Shown here: positions 14,917 to 28,326 of the stretch, in pieces
Numbering within the stretch: the stretch's first letter is position 1
Layout: each line of letters opens with the position of its first letter
From: Meandrina meandrites
Lineage: Eukaryota > Cnidaria > Anthozoa > Scleractinia > Meandrinidae
DNA: 64,000 nucleotides
Assembly (NCBI GenBank): GCA_963693305.1
Contig: OY855908.1
Span: 4,144,501-4,208,500 of the forward strand
Reading direction: 5' to 3'
Program-made: the position numbers and the translations under genes
The notes under the pieces: generated by a model
The model's database searches: none
Told to the model about the DNA's origin: nothing
What the model saw: only the letters and a program-made list of their open reading frames with translations

Positions 14917-16890
14917 GTAATTGGCTATACATCACACGATACTCATTGTTTGAGCCTCGCGCTATCTGACAGAACGTTAGAGACCTTTTTTCTTTATTTT
15001 GCATTTTAAGTTCGGTATGTACTGAGGGCAAGAATTATATTTTTACTTTTGACTATATTTCGGACTAGTCATTATAACAGCCTACAGTTTACGTGATTCA
15101 AGCCGCCATGCCCCCAGGGAGAAAAACGACTTAATACCAACAACTTCAGGCTCATTCATTACCACGGTTTAGTGACTTGCTTAAATTTATGTAAAAATCA
15201 AAATGTAGTGAGTGGCATCATCATCACCAGCTATATATCATAACAGAAACCTTAACCTTAAGGGCTTTGGGCGTTTTTAAGGGTCTCTACACGAGACAAA
15301 TTCTTTTATTACAAGTCTTCTAAATCGGGCAAATAAATCACGAAAAGCAAAAATACCTGTCTGTTTAAAACTGGTGAATCTTTCTTTTAAGCTTGAAATA
15401 ACAAGGGTCACACAAACTTGCGCTTTCCTGAGAAATGTGAGCAAGGGCCGCTTCCAGTTGGAGAGCGGATAAAGGACAAAAATAATGACATGAAAAGTGA
15501 AGCCGCCAAGTGTCTCACGAAAATTTTAACACGCTTTTTTGCTGGATTCATTGATTGGGCACCTTGTAAAAACTGAAGCAAAGAAAGCGGAGAATGAAAG
15601 CCACTTACCTCTCGCGAGATATCACCCCTGCAAGGTCAAACGAGCAAAACCAATTACTAGCACTTCGCTTGATTCGCTTGTTTTATCTCAACTTGAAAAC
15701 ATTCTTGCTTTTGAAAGATTCATTCGACATGCACCAACGAGTAAGAAAACCACTTTTATTATTTGTTTTCACCCAACCACGAAGTGAGTTAGCCTCCCTA
15801 AGGCAAATTTTGGGTACACAGCTAAACATAATCAAGTTGAGTAGTTTGTCTATTCAAAAGTAATTGGACTTTGCATCGCAGAGATAATCCAATTTGAAAA
15901 ATGCTTATTTTTGGCCTTCGTAATCGTGGAGCGGTCGGGAAAATTGTCGGGAAATTGTCGGAAACACCAATTTAGACGCACTGTTGGTGAAGTTTACCCG
16001 AGTCGGTGACTTTTTAAGTGGAAAATCATGGTGTTTTGTGGAGCAGAAAACTGCACAAATAATACAAAGTCTAGAGTAAGTGCTTTCTAAAAGTTTTCTG
16101 AAGATCCTTAAAAACTACATTTCAGTTGGGGTGTATGACAAAACTCTTTGTTCCGTACCAAGCTGAGGGGACTGATGATTTTTATACGCCATCCAGTGTT
16201 TGAAAACCTCCTATATCGCACAATGCTTATAATTTCGCTCAGTGCTGCAATAATTATTAATCTTTTAAACTGGATTCCAATGCAGTAAAAAAATATAACT
16301 ACCATTTTTTAAAAAAAACTTACTAGGTCCTTTCAAAATTACGTGAATTACTCAGCCTAACTGAAATTCTCAAACTTTGCAGTATTCGCTCTTGAAATAA
16401 CGACCGTCTCTTCGATCGTCTCTTCTGTCAATCGCAAAGAAAAATAGGTCCTCAAGCCGTACATGTGTCTAGTGCTGGGTAATTGTGCTTTATGCGTGAT
16501 TCTATTGTACGGTCTCTGTAGCGTATTAATTAGGATTTAGTTGGCATAGACTAGAGGTTCAGATAGAGGTGTGAAGGAAGGGTCAAAATGTCAAGCTTCA
16601 ACGGTGTAGCAAAGGGGGTAATGAACAGGTGCAAGGTGATCTAGGAAAACTATTTGGAGTAGACGTTGCATATGTTTTTTGTAGCACAACCTAAGTTGAG
16701 CACGCGCTCTGCGGATTAGTTAACTTAGCGATTACTATTTGCCTCTACTATTTGTTCGTGAACAAAACCATGAGAGGTTAATGATGTCATTTTATACTGC
16801 CGCGAGTTTATTTTGTTGCGCCTCGAGATTTTCATTTCCATTGTGAGCAAATTTACATTTTATCTTGTACCTATGTGGGCCACGGTATAG
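14917..16890. other. Intergenic, nothing recognised
   Basis: Only short random open frames occur (for example around 15540-15860); no splice-consistent coding run, RNA gene or clear repeat is visible. Confidence 0.45.
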
Positions 16891-16897
16891 GCCTATT

Positions 16898-16985
16898 GTG
16901 GCTATACGTATTTAGAAACACTGTAAACTCGAGTAAGAAATTAATAAATGGGAGCTCCGCTTTAAGGCCTGCCTAATTCTACATA
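16898..16985 (+). repeat. Dispersed repeat, inverted copy at 37205-37330
   Basis: AAACACTGTAAACTCGAG and AATAAATGGGAGCTCCGC followed by AGGCCTGCCTAA occur here in plus orientation and at 37205-37330 in minus orientation. The family is unidentified. Confidence 0.65.
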
Positions 16986-18900
16986 TTATTGGATTCTTTT
17001 AGCGTTTGGTTGCTTTAAAATAGGTAGGGAAGTAATGTCGAAATTTTGGTTCCTTTGACCTTTAAAAAGAAATTTTGTGCTATCAGATATTTATAAATCA
17101 ATCAGTTCATTTACACTGAATACGTGTTTATTCAAAACATGCAACAAATACTGAGAAATATGTAACTAAAATAACTAGAGCTGTTGCCTTCTTTCTTCTC
17201 CTTCTGCGAAGTTTTCCTGCAAGACGAGAAAATGCCATCACTATTAGTTTCAAGGGGAACGCGCTTTTTTCGGAGCCAGCTCAGTTAGCTTGATTTTTTT
17301 TGCCTATAAGATGATTTTCGTGCAAGTCGATTCGTCTACATTTTTACTCTTTTAGAACGAGGAATAACATTGTGTTAAGCGTGTTTGGGCTCTGACGTTT
17401 CAAGAACGAAGAATATACATTATCTTTAAATTTTAGGGTAGGCTAAACATGAGAGATAGTCTGGGCGATGAATTGCAAGTATTTGTGTAGGCGAATCGAT
17501 TGTCGAAACGATCGGATACGTTTTCACCGGAACTGTTTTAGCACACTCTACCCCATGATTTTCTATTTAGACCATCGGTGAAGCCATTGAGTGAGTGTAC
17601 AATGATGGTCCGAACTTTAATGGAATGTATGGAAGGATCGGTAGAGAGTCTAAGTAAATAATGTAGGATCTCACCGGTTCAAAATGTGCCGAAGTTTGTT
17701 GCCTTGGATACGATTTGATAGTCACCTGACGAATCACGTGGATTAAGTGTTAGTGTAATTTTTGCTTACGCAAGCCAGATCGATTTTATATCTGGAACGA
17801 CAGAATGTGCACAGTGGCTTTTATCTATTCGTACGAATATTATGAGTACAAGGATACGTTTGTTACGCGTTGAGGCAACAGAGGTATTGCTCAACATAAG
17901 TTTGCTTTAATAGATCACAAGTCTATTGTTTGTCGTCTTCATTGAAAGAAGTATTTTTAGCTCGTCACGCAATCTTTTGTTTTGACCACAATTCACGGAC
18001 TTGATCACGACTTAATGCAGCTTCTCAAGACTTCAGACAGGAAAATGGTAATGTACAATATCGCTTCGAACTTAAATGGAACTTAACTGGAATTTTTAGA
18101 AGGATCGGTAAAGCCACTTAGTGAAAAATTGACTGCAAAAAGCCGTCGGGCTAAAATTAAACTTACGCTTTAGCGTGAATAATGAAGCATCTCACGGCTT
18201 CAAAAATATGCAGAATTTTGAAGCTTTGATACATTAGTAGCTACATCTTGAAATGAGAATTAATCTAAAACAAAACTTCCTTCAAGTTTCTTTCATTTGC
18301 CCAGTTAACGTTTGGAATTTTAGGCTTCTGAAGCGTATTGATTTGAAAAGCACATGGTGACATCTGATATGCAGCGTGCGGCCGACTTACCATCGCGTTG
18401 TTGTTTATTTAATAATTTGTGTTCAGTTTACGACCTTTTACATGCAAAGATTTACTACAGTACTTCGGAAAATGCAAACAAGTATTTTTTTTGTTATTAG
18501 TTATAGTGATGGATAGCATAAAAAGCAATGTGAGTGTTTATTTTGTGGAAGAAATTCAGTAGTTGTCCGCTATCTCACGGCACCATGATTCGCAAATTAT
18601 TATCCCCAGTTACCGCTTTTCTGTACCAAGATAATACCACTGGTGGATAAATAAATGTCAGTGACAGTTGTACAGAATGAAAGCCTACCTTTCACCAGAG
18701 TGTTTCGAACTAGCGTTTTATTTTGTAGAAAGAGTTCGTGTTTTTGCGAGTTGTTAAAATGACGCGCGGAGGTGAAGAAATTTTTTTCACCGTCTTCAAG
18801 TTTGGTCTGGGATCAATTTATCAAGGTTGATAATTAACATTTCAAATCATGAATTGGTCTTTCAGCGTGTCTAGTTGTAATAAAAGTTTACTTCAGAAAG
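16986..18900. other. Intergenic, nothing recognised
   Basis: A/T-rich with no coding run. Two partially similar phrases (ATCGGTGAAGCCATTGAGTG near 17576 and ATCGGTAAAGCCACTTAGTG near 18105) suggest an old internal duplication. Confidence 0.4.
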
Positions 18901-18902
18901 GA

Positions 18903-19131
18903 ATTATTTGTCTGAATTTAGTATGCATATGGTATATTTTTTTCCACTCGCACGTTTATGTTAAATGCCGTTAAAGAGCCAGGAATGCTTGAGGGGGTGG
19001 GTGCGCGCTAATAAAAGCCTTCTAGACTGGGAGTCAATGGGTTAATGCATCGCAAATCGCTTTCAATAGTAACATTTCCCCAACGCATACTCTATGCAAA
19101 ATAGGCGAATCTCGAAGAGATCTTTGATTCC
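18903..19131 (+). repeat. Dispersed repeat, inverted copy at 58701-58921
   Basis: Shared phrases in the same order include TTATTTGTCTGAATTTAGTA, CCACTCGCACGTTTATG, GCGCGCTAATAAAAGCCTT, ACTGGGAGTCAA and TCTCGAAGAGATCTTTGATT. The copy at 58.7-58.9 kb is in the opposite orientation. No protein is apparent in either. Confidence 0.7.
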
Positions 19132-19499
19132 CATACGGTTTATCAAATTGCGTATTGATTTCAAAAGGTAAAGAATTCCACTTAATTTTAGACAGCTTTG
19201 GGGTAAATTTTAAATATGTATCGATTTAAGTTCTGATTGTTGTGCAAGGAACAAGTGGCGTTCACAGCACTCAACTTTTGAGCTCAAACTCCGCAGCATC
19301 TCTCTGTGTAAAATTCTCTCCTAGTTTCACCCTGCAATAATCAGGATCCGATACATAATGCATAATTTTGTGTAAATTTCCACAGTAATAATTTATGGCG
19401 GGTTTTTACAGTGTACAAATTAGTAGCAGCAATCCGAAGCAATCATAGGTCACGACAGTGCGTTCAGTCTGCCGGCATGGATATAACAGCTGGTAAAAC

Positions 19500-19630
19500 C
19501 AGTGAAGATACCAGATGGTGCTAATGGGGTTAACAGTTAACTGACAATTGGCCAAAAAAATAGTAGTTAACTGATATTTGACCAAAAAATTAGTAGTTAA
19601 CTGATAAATAAAAAGTTAACAGTTAAGTGT
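19500..19630. repeat. Short tandem array around AGTAGTTAACTGATATTTG
   Basis: GTTAACTGACAATTGGCCAA, GTTAACTGATATTTGACCAA and GTTAACTGATAAATAAAAAG follow one another at roughly 35-bp steps. Confidence 0.65.
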
Positions 19631-20600
19631 CATTCTAGTAATTATACTAAATACGATTGTTGTTGTTAATAATAGCAACAAAGATTTTTCCTAACAGCAA
19701 AGCTATTTCGTGACATTCACCTGTCCCGCTGTGTGACCAGGTGACATATTAACCATGTTTACTGATATTATATGCGAAAGGTACCAAGGGTCGTACCAGG
19801 CACGAGAAGAACGTTCGTTCACCTTGATCCCCGTGATGGCGTCGAGAGGCGTGGTCCAAGTTATTCTGAGCTTCTATCGAGATGATCACAAAGGATCGGC
19901 ATTCAAACGTCACAGAGGTCGCGTACCGTTTGACATGGCAAAGCACATTTCTATACCTGCCAAAAAAAAGTCAAAGGCGTGAGATTACCATCCATCTCAA
20001 CATTTTCGAAGATATTCTGAACATTTCCGGAGATTTCCGAATATGTAACGATGACTTCAGAGCATTGCCGAAGAGCACCGAAGATGTTCTAATGACTTTC
20101 AAACATTGTACTGATGAAATCGACTCAAATGCATTATTTTTTCGCCAAAATTGAAGTTATTTTACGGAGCAAGATCTCTTGAAAGTGTTAGGCAAACTAT
20201 TTTGATTTCGTCGGGAGAATCGTTTTCGGTTTTCATCGAGTTTTAGCCATCCTTGTGAAGTTTGTTTAATAGTAGTTAGCAAGACATGCATGACCAGATC
20301 GAGAAGAGTAGTGCATTTGTGCGTCTGGATTTATGAGGTCGGTATTAGCTCATGGTTATACGACTTATCAGTTGCACTTAATTTCACAACTTCGGTTAGA
20401 TAATTATGTTATTTCCTTTAGTCTTTCTTATAACTCTTGGTTCTTAGCGCGGGCAAGATTCTCCTATATCTGCCCACGGGCAACGGTACGCTTTCGTCAG
20501 TTTGATTTGACGGCAAGGCGAGCGAGCCCTCGAAAGTTTTGCTCTCCAAAGTTAATGTAATTGCTCACCAACCGTTGTAAATGTGAAAGGAAAAGTAAGC
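19631..20600. other. Intergenic, nothing recognised
   Basis: Several 60-90 codon open frames overlap on both strands near 19750-20150, but none shows family similarity or conserved motifs. Confidence 0.4.
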
Positions 20601-20601
20601 A

Positions 20602-20985
20602 GTGGAATTAAAGGCCTTGAAGTTCTCCAAAAGGCGAGTATTGATTCTCTTTATTGACAAAATCAAGTTGTACAAGTTTTATGGCCGTAGTTTGTCGATC
20701 GTTGTTTGTGCATTTATATTTACACTGATCGTTTTATGCCATTGCGCTTACCTGCAAGTCGCCGGCTTAGTTACATATATACCCGATTGATTCTTTCAAA
20801 AGCTAACTTAGTAACGGAATTAAAGGCCTTCAAGTTCTCCAATAGGCGGGTATTTTTTGTATTTATTGACAAAATCAAGTTATAGTTTGTCGATCGTTGT
20901 TTATGCATTCGCACTGATTTTCACGCCGTAATGCGGTTTACTGCAAGTCGCTGGTTTACAGACTCGATTTATCCTTTTAAACGCT
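20602..20985. repeat. Tandem duplication of about 200 bp
   Basis: GGAATTAAAGGCCTTGAAGT (20602) and GGAATTAAAGGCCTTCAAGT (20817) start two diverged copies. Both continue with TTATTGACAAAATCAAGTT, TTTGTCGATCGTTGTTT and CTGCAAGTCGC in the same order. Confidence 0.8.
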
Positions 20986-21211
20986 TTGCCTGTCTGCTAC
21001 TTTTCCCCAAAACCGAATACTGCTTATCACCATTCAAGAAAATGAGATATTTTGATTAAAAACAGTTAAATTAATTCTCGCAAAATTGTACCGTGTGCAG
21101 ACGACCAAACTACACAAACAAACTTCATCGAGTTTCACTTTCGTGACTCGAGATTTTTTTTTTCCCTCCTTTTTACTGCTACATTGTGCTTCTTTTTTAT
21201 TATTAAAGTTA

Positions 21212-21588
21212 GGCCCGGTTCAGACGCCGATCTTTTCATGAGCCGAACCTAATTCCTTGAATTAAGTACAAGAAAAGATCGGCGTCTGAATCAAATTAGA
21301 ACGGCTATTTCAATTTGGAACGGCTCACCCGTTCTTCCCACCTGGCTTGGCCGAGAATTTCGCCTGTGGAACGCCTTTCGAACGGCTTTGATTCAGACGG
21401 CGTATTTTTCATGTGCCGATCCTAATTCATAAATTATTATAATGTATTTTGCCTGGTTTTATTGGAACTGTATTAGGAACGGCCAAAGAGTACGACGTCT
21501 GAATTAAGAGGTGTACTTTTGTCAATTTGGGTCGGTCCAAATTCGAATTGAGTTCGGCTCATGAAAAGTACGGCGTCTGAACCGGGCC
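21212..21588. mobile_element. PIF/Harbinger-like MITE (377 bp, TTA duplication)
   Basis: The ends GGCCCGGTTCAGACGCCG and its complement are inverted repeats over more than 30 bp, and TTA flanks both sides (21209-21211, 21589-21591), the hallmark 3-bp target of Harbinger elements. The inner GGCGTCTGAA words form further inverted pairs. No transposase is encoded. Confidence 0.82.
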
Positions 21589-21803
21589 TTACTTTCTCTT
21601 TTTTTCTGATGACCTTTTCCGTCAGTACTGTTCAGTTTAGCGAATTTGTTTTGTTTGGCGGAAAACAAATCATTCCTCACTTTAGGCGCCGCTTTTAGGG
21701 ATCGATTCAACATGCACATTGGATGCGCGCGTATAATACAATTACATTTTGCAAGACAATCTTTTAAGATTTTTTTTTAACCAAGTAAGAAAAAAATAAA
21801 TAA

Positions 21804-21896
21804 GTTATTTACCGGCTTTGGGTCGGTCCGTATCGTGAAAAACTGTGACCGAGGTCACAGTTTTTCACGATACGGACCTCCCAGCCGGCAAATAAC
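21804..21896. repeat. 93-bp palindrome with 26-bp perfect core arms
   Basis: The arms GGTCCGTATCGTGAAAAACT...GACC (21825-21850) and their exact complement (21853-21878) are separated by two bases. Pairing extends outward imperfectly to GTTATTTACCGGC and GCCGGCAAATAAC. It is probably a minimal MITE. Confidence 0.85.
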
Positions 21897-22569
21897 ATAT
21901 ATACATGTAGGTACGTACATATCCTGTGCTTTCCTCCATTTCTTCCGTACTGCATCCTTCGTCACAGCATTCTTCGATCAGGGTATATTCCCAGGCAGGA
22001 AATATCATCTCCTTATTGTTTTCGTCGGCAGCGTTGTCCAACTTTGTGCATTCCGCCACAAGATTCATTGCTTGCTGATGTAGAAAACTTCTGGCATGAT
22101 TCTTTTCCAAAACAAAGTCATCTACATCTGTTCAGTAAGACATGCATGTTGATTAACGAACTAAGCAGAAACTTAAGATTTAAACATTAGCGGACCGATA
22201 GAAAAGAAACTAAGACGTGGCAGATCCAGGTTTTTGTAATAGAAGGGTTTGAGACTGTTGTATTCTCGGTGGATTACCTGACGTGAGACTATCCACCTTT
22301 TCTGTTTTTTTGTTTTTCAAAAACTTCGAACGGTGAAGAGCATCATAACACCGAACAACAAGCACAGGGACCGCGGAGACCATTTAAAAGTGGTAGGACT
22401 AAAACATCTGGCCAAGACAAACAATTTTTAACCATTTTTGACCAAGACAAACAAGCATTAGGGGCTACTGTTCCGCCATTTATTATACATTTGCACGCCA
22501 TCATGTATACAACCCCAATATATATTACATAGCCGTCCTCACTTGGTATACCATCCAATAGAGTAAATA

Positions 22570-22810
22570 CAGTAAAAACCCCGCCTGTAAAACCTAGTCC
22601 AGCCTAGGGATTTAAGAACCTTCTGGCAGAAATTTGCTTTTTTAATACCCCCAAAAATAAGAACCTGTTTAGCCAAACAAATTCCAACAGGTTCTTATGT
22701 GTGGGGTTTAACTGTTTAATTTATATGTTTTTTACCAAAAACCAAAAAGGTGATCGAGAGTTTAGACAATTGAATTGTTAAATGAAACTCTTACACGCGG
22801 GTTTTTACTG
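22570..22810. mobile_element. Tc1/mariner-like MITE (241 bp, TA target)
   Basis: The ends CAGTAAAAACCC and GGGTTTTTACTG are flanked by TA on both sides. The interior is A/T-rich and non-coding. Confidence 0.65.
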
Positions 22811-25800
22811 TATGTAAAATAAATCTACCTAAGCTCTCTACTTTTTGAAGTTGCAAAAATTTCTCTTGAGATTCTCGTTGCGAGAAACAAACTCTTATGC
22901 AATGTCAGCTATACAGACACTGTCTGTTAAGGCCCCATTGGTCTCTGTTCTCTGGGTCGCCCACTACCTCTCGGAACGAGTTATTTCATTGGTTCCTAAA
23001 ACAATATATAACAGGCTATAACAATGCCCCTATCCCTGAATAACAATAGAGGTAGTGTTTACAGCGGGCGAATGAAAATAGAGGTTCCAGAGAGGTAGTG
23101 TCTTACTGTGTTCTCTGTTTGTGCCCATTCAACACGGCTAGGCTGCTATAACCTGTCGCAGGCTCTCGATCAGTAGGGCGAAAAGTGGGCAAGGGCGAGC
23201 GAAGCGAGCGAAAAAAAAATAAGGGTGGTCTTGAGAAGGCGGGATACTTCAAGAAACTTGAACTCGATCTGACTCATAGTCGTCACCATTAGCAGTTTTA
23301 ATCAAGAGAGTCTCTATCTAGGCGTATCTTTCCTGGTTAAAGCGCTTGTCGATAACACTGACGATAAGATCAAGGGCCTCAAAATATACCCTTTTAAAGT
23401 GTTTTTTGGCAGTACAGTAGGTACGGTGGGAACGTCGCCAAAAAAACTGTCGGTGCAGTAACTCGATTCGTCGTTTTGTAGGCAAGGTAAACCAGCGTGT
23501 TTGCATGCAAAACGATTCACAAAACTAGCTAAAATTGCAAATCGTTAGCATTTCATGTAAAACGAGTGAGTAGAATAAGGATCAAAATTGTTTTATCGCT
23601 TCTTTGAATTTGTATTCTATAGTTATTCGCAGAATGTTTAGGCATTTTGATGAGGAAATCATTATTGAATATTATGAGTGTATTGACTATGAACGAAAAG
23701 TTGATGTGCTGTGCCTCGATCTATTTTCAAATTGAAGTGAAAGTATTTGTAGAAGTCTGTGGAGTTTTAGAAGTTGTGTAGTGCCAAAAGATATTAAACA
23801 ACTAAAGTGAAATAAATAATTATTTGTCGTGTACATGATAATTCATTTATATTCCATATGAATTTTAGTGTAAAAGAAATGAATGCAAATTGCATGCCCA
23901 ATCATTTATGACTTTGTACGTTTCTGCTTTGTGAATGTCACATGAAGTGCTAGGAGCCACTTCTATTCACGTTGTTTTACAATATTCTGACATCAATGAG
24001 AATTTGCCGTTCCATTTATTATTTGAGGTTCTTTTTGACCTTTGGCAAACAATCACTGCTATGATGACAGATCATGTGAATGGCTTCTTCTGTAACACCC
24101 AATTTACGATAACATAGCTGCAAGCAAAGAAAAATTCTGCTTTAACATATCAAGAACTGCTACAGTGTCACAATTTTTTCACAGTTTATTGAACCCCTTG
24201 GAAAACAACACAACCCATTTGATGCGACAAATTCCAGTTTATTTTGCGTTAATTGTAGAGAGATGTTCTTTTGGCTCGTCACGCAATCTTTCCTCCAAAA
24301 TGTTGTGTGATGAGATTCCTCTCTCACTCATCCTCATCGCTCCATTTGAGGCATATTAAATGGCATAGTTTGCCAACAACCTTGCTCCTTTGCTACTACC
24401 TGACTCTCCATCTTTGTTCGAACGCACTCTCCTAATCGCTGATTACTACTAGTCTATCATTACTCCAGTATTTAAATCAAAGGTCAAAGGTCTCGTCGAG
24501 ACTACGACTATTTTGTATGAAGTGTGAGCAGCAGTTTCGAAGCAGTATCAAAAAGAAGAAACGATGAGACACTTGGACAAGAATGCGTGTCAATTTAAGA
24601 GCATATGTTTGTCACTACAAGGGTGGACGAAATAACATTATTTTCATCAGGTGTCTGTTCACCAACTTGAATCTTGTTCACCAAAAAAGGCTTTTGTAAT
24701 TAATTGAATGCCTGAAATAATCATAATTACTCCGTTGTATTGTAAACCCTTTGAAACTTGAGAAACCCTCAGCGACTCGAGTCCGCTAACGCTCATTTAA
24801 GATTTATTGACTACCTTTTGAGGAGTGAATCTGCCTTTAGCTATTGCTGGTTTTCACTGTCACGCCACAAAAAAGTAAATCCAAAACTATTGAATGAAAA
24901 AAATCAAGAATATTATAGGTTGTAGAAAATTACCAGATATTCTGTTTGTCCAAGTCTCGGGTTTGTACGGTATTCCGTACTCGAGTTATCCGTCAAAATG
25001 TTCCACACAAATTTACAGAGCTCTGTATGGAAACGCCAAGTTGGTGCCCATACAGTTGGGCACCAACATGGCGGCCGGAAATCAATGAAAACATCTGGAA
25101 TTCACTTCTGCTATAAAAGGCAGTTATATCACTCTCATGAACAAGTAAGCATTCACATAAACACTTCTCACAAAACCTCAACTGTTCAGATTGTTAAAAA
25201 TCGTAGGATAACGCATTATTTTGAAGCATACGTGACAGCCTTCTGGCGGCCATCTTGATGTCGTGTGGCGTGAAATTCCGAAATTCAAAATGGTCTATCT
25301 TAAAGACGGCGGCTGCTATCGAGCTAAAAACCTTCAAAACTCAGGGGTCTTGCAATTCTGGATTTTAGAATTTTGACGACGTCACGTGAAAACCAAGAAC
25401 ACAATACTCGTATTTTGCATTTTTCAAAATCGCCGTAAAAAGGAAACGGCTTGTTTCTTTATATTTTCCCTTGAAGTTGATGCAGTACATCAATTGCTAT
25501 ATTTCAACTTTATGCTTTCTTCCTATTTTCTCTGATCTTACCAAAGGGAGGGTGAACGATTCAAACAAAATTAACGTTTTTAATTTCGGGAAGCTGGCAC
25601 TGTAATGATTTATTGTATTGGGGTATAAACAGGGTTCTCCTGCTCCTAAGCAAATAGTAGGACCCTGCCCCTTTACCCCAAAGTTTGAATGAAAATCTAT
25701 GGCAGTTCTATTTCAATGGACTCCCTATGGTATAACTTGTGCTTCTTTTTAAATGAGTCCCACAGTTCAGGGTGATGGATTTGAAATCCGGGATAGGAGG

Positions 25801-26580
25801 AACACTCAACAAAGTTTTATATGGAGAGGCTCTGCCCCAAGGTCGACACCCTCACCCTTTTATATGCCACTTGTGGCAGGAAAAGTAACCCTCTCGTAGA
25901 CTTTCCATAGAAAATGGCTCATGCATGTTTAGTAGAATTCCAAACTTTTCACTCAACTCACTTTAAATACTTTCTAGATGAAGCAGTCATAGGTACGTCT
26001 GTAAGAAATATTTTTAAAGACTGTATGACAGCTTTCCCTACCCTTTTGTATATCTGGGCCATGAAATCCCTTACTGTCTACTAAAGAAAGAACCTAACCC
26101 CTGCCCCCCACCCAAGGGGTTCAAATCTTCATCCTGTCAAAAGCTAGATATTTTGTTCTTGGTACTCCCAAGTTCAATTCCTTGGCCACAACAAATTCAG
26201 GCAAGAAATGCAATTTGATATTAATACCAAGTTTACATAACTTCTGTACAGAAAGTCAGACCACTAGAACCCATTGCATAAACATAATTTCATGGAATGG
26301 TTCGATCACTATGTAACAAGAAGAAACAACACTTGTCGGCATTTGACATTGTAATGTTACATTTTTATTATCATCACTAGGGTATCACCCTAGCATGATA
26401 TGCTTCTGCAGTATTATTATTATTAATAATATTACATTTAAACTGGTTCAATTTATTGAACTAAATAATATAATATAAACAAAAAAATTTGAGTTTCATT
26501 GGGCCTGTCATGCAGGCATGCTTTCAAGACATGTTGCACAATCTTAATGTCATAACCAAGATTTTAATGTGATGTCTTTG
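22811..26580. other. Intergenic, no gene supported
   Basis: Open frames of 60-86 codons occur (23314-23520, 24165-24359, 24998-25258) without motifs. The short CTGTACGGTATTCCGTAC-like and GTTGGCACCAACATGGCGG stretches near 25 kb look like repeat debris. Confidence 0.4.
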
Positions 26581-26581
26581 G

Positions 26582-28060
26582 AAGACTGGGTATGACTAGG
26601 CAAACCTTGGTACTAGTCTAGGAGAGACTGGGCACCAACTTAGTGAGCTAAATTGTCTGAAGACAGGGGTATGTTATTAGTGCCCCAGGATGCCTGGGGA
26701 AGACTAGACACCTTCTCAGTGTGCTAAAATGTCAGGGAGAGACTGGACACCATATTAGTGTGCTAAAATGTCTGGAAAAGACAGGAGTATCTTCTCAGTG
26801 CCATAAGATGCCTGGGGGAGACTAGACACCTTCTCAGGGTGCTAAAATGTTAGGAGACTAGGCACCATCTTAGTGTGCTAGAATGCCTGGGCACAATCGT
26901 AAAGTTTGCTCAAGAGATGAACTGTGCACTAGAATGTCCAGGGGGGGGGGGGGGGGGGGAGACTGGGCATCATCTCAGTGTGCTCAAAAGATGAACAGTG
27001 TGTTAGAATGTTTGAATGTTTGAGGGAGACTGGGCACCATCTGAGTGCGCTAGACAGTCTAGCAAGACTGGACACCATCTTAGTATGCCAGAATGTCTGG
27101 GGGATACCAGTGTACTGCTATTCAATTTGGATACCTTCTGGAGACTGGGCACCATCTTAGTGTACTAGAAAGGGGGGACTGGGCACCCATTCTCGTCCCC
27201 ATAGCCCTTTTCGCTTCTCTTAGCCAGTGGGGTCTTGGCACAAGAAATGAAGGGCTCTAGTGACAAAGAATTTCCAGTCCTAGATGCCTAGATTGAGTCG
27301 TGTTGTTTCTATATACTCTAGGGAGAGCCGTGGCATATTTTACTTCCGCCCAATATTTCTTTGTTTCCACAGCCAATCCAAAAAAAACTGAATTCAAAAA
27401 TCTTTTGTCCCAAGAGCCCTTTGTTTCTTGTGTCAAGGCCCCGCCAGCTAAGAGAAGTGAAAAGGGCTATGGCGAGAAGAATGACTGGGCACCATCTTAA
27501 GTGTACTCAAGAGATGAAAAGTGCACAAGAATGTCTTGGTGAGACACAATTTTAGCGTGCTCAAGAGATGAGCAACGTGTTAGAATGTTCAGGGGGAGAC
27601 TGGGCACCATCTGAGTGCTCTAGACAGTCTAACAAGACTGGACACCATCTTAGTATGCCAGAATGTCTGGGGGATACCAGTGTACCTGGTGGATGCCTTC
27701 TGGAGACTGGGCACCATCTTAATGCGACTGGAAACCTTTTTTGTGTACAAGGAACTCTGGGGAAGACGTTCACCTGGATACAATCTTAGTGTGCTAGCAA
27801 ATGTGAGAGGCTGGGCACATTCCTAGTGCTCTAGGAACTGTGGGGAAACTAGACACCACCTGAGCATTCTAGGAACTCTGGGGGAGACTGGGTACAATCT
27901 TAGTATGCTAGGAACTCGTGGATGTCTGAGGTAGACTGGGCAGCTTAGTCCACTTTGATGTCTGGAGGAGACTGGGCACCCTGTCAGTGTGTAAGCTAAG
28001 GATGTCTTGAGGAGAACAGAGACTGTATAGGTGAACAAATGTAGAAGGTCTTCTGGAGAC
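26582..28060. repeat. Degenerate minisatellite, unit about 39 bp
   Basis: Variants of GAGACTGGGCACCATCTTAG followed by TGTGCTAGAATGTCTGGGG recur at steps of 36-41 bp for about 1.5 kb, except where a MITE (27188-27483) interrupts. Open frames on both strands through the array are by-products of the repeat. Confidence 0.88.
27188..27483. mobile_element. MITE (296 bp) inside the minisatellite, 10-bp flanking repeat
   Basis: The terminal inverted repeats are about 70 bp, starting CATTCTCGTCCCCATAGCCC and ending with a matching complement (GGGCTATGGCGAGAAGAATG). ACTGGGCACC flanks both sides (27178-27187, 27484-27493). Because the host minisatellite contains that word in every unit, the match could be a duplication or simply adjacent units. 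Confidence 0.8.
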
Positions 28061-28326
28061 TGAGTTCCATTTCAAAAGTCTTGGGCAGCCTCGGATATTT
28101 TGAATTATTTGGGTAGACAACAGTGCATGTTGTAGTTTGGAGTTAGCTCACACTTTGAACCCTGGGAATGCTGTTCTAGAATAAAAAGAAACAGGGAGGT
28201 GCAAAGGAAGCTGCAGCAATTTTACATTCTATATCAAAAAGTAACCAATGTGATAAATCACCAACCCTTGGGGAAAAAGCCTCACATGAAGCACCAAAAA
28301 ACTTTGGGTAAATTTTTAACTTAAAC

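Noticed and set aside
26582..28060. CRISPR-like array
   Set aside because: Units are contiguous and degenerate with no unique spacers, and this is eukaryotic DNA.
27300..28120. Open frames through the minisatellite (for example 27561-27773 and 27823-28038)
   Set aside because: They arise from tandem units without stops in some frames; not protein-like.
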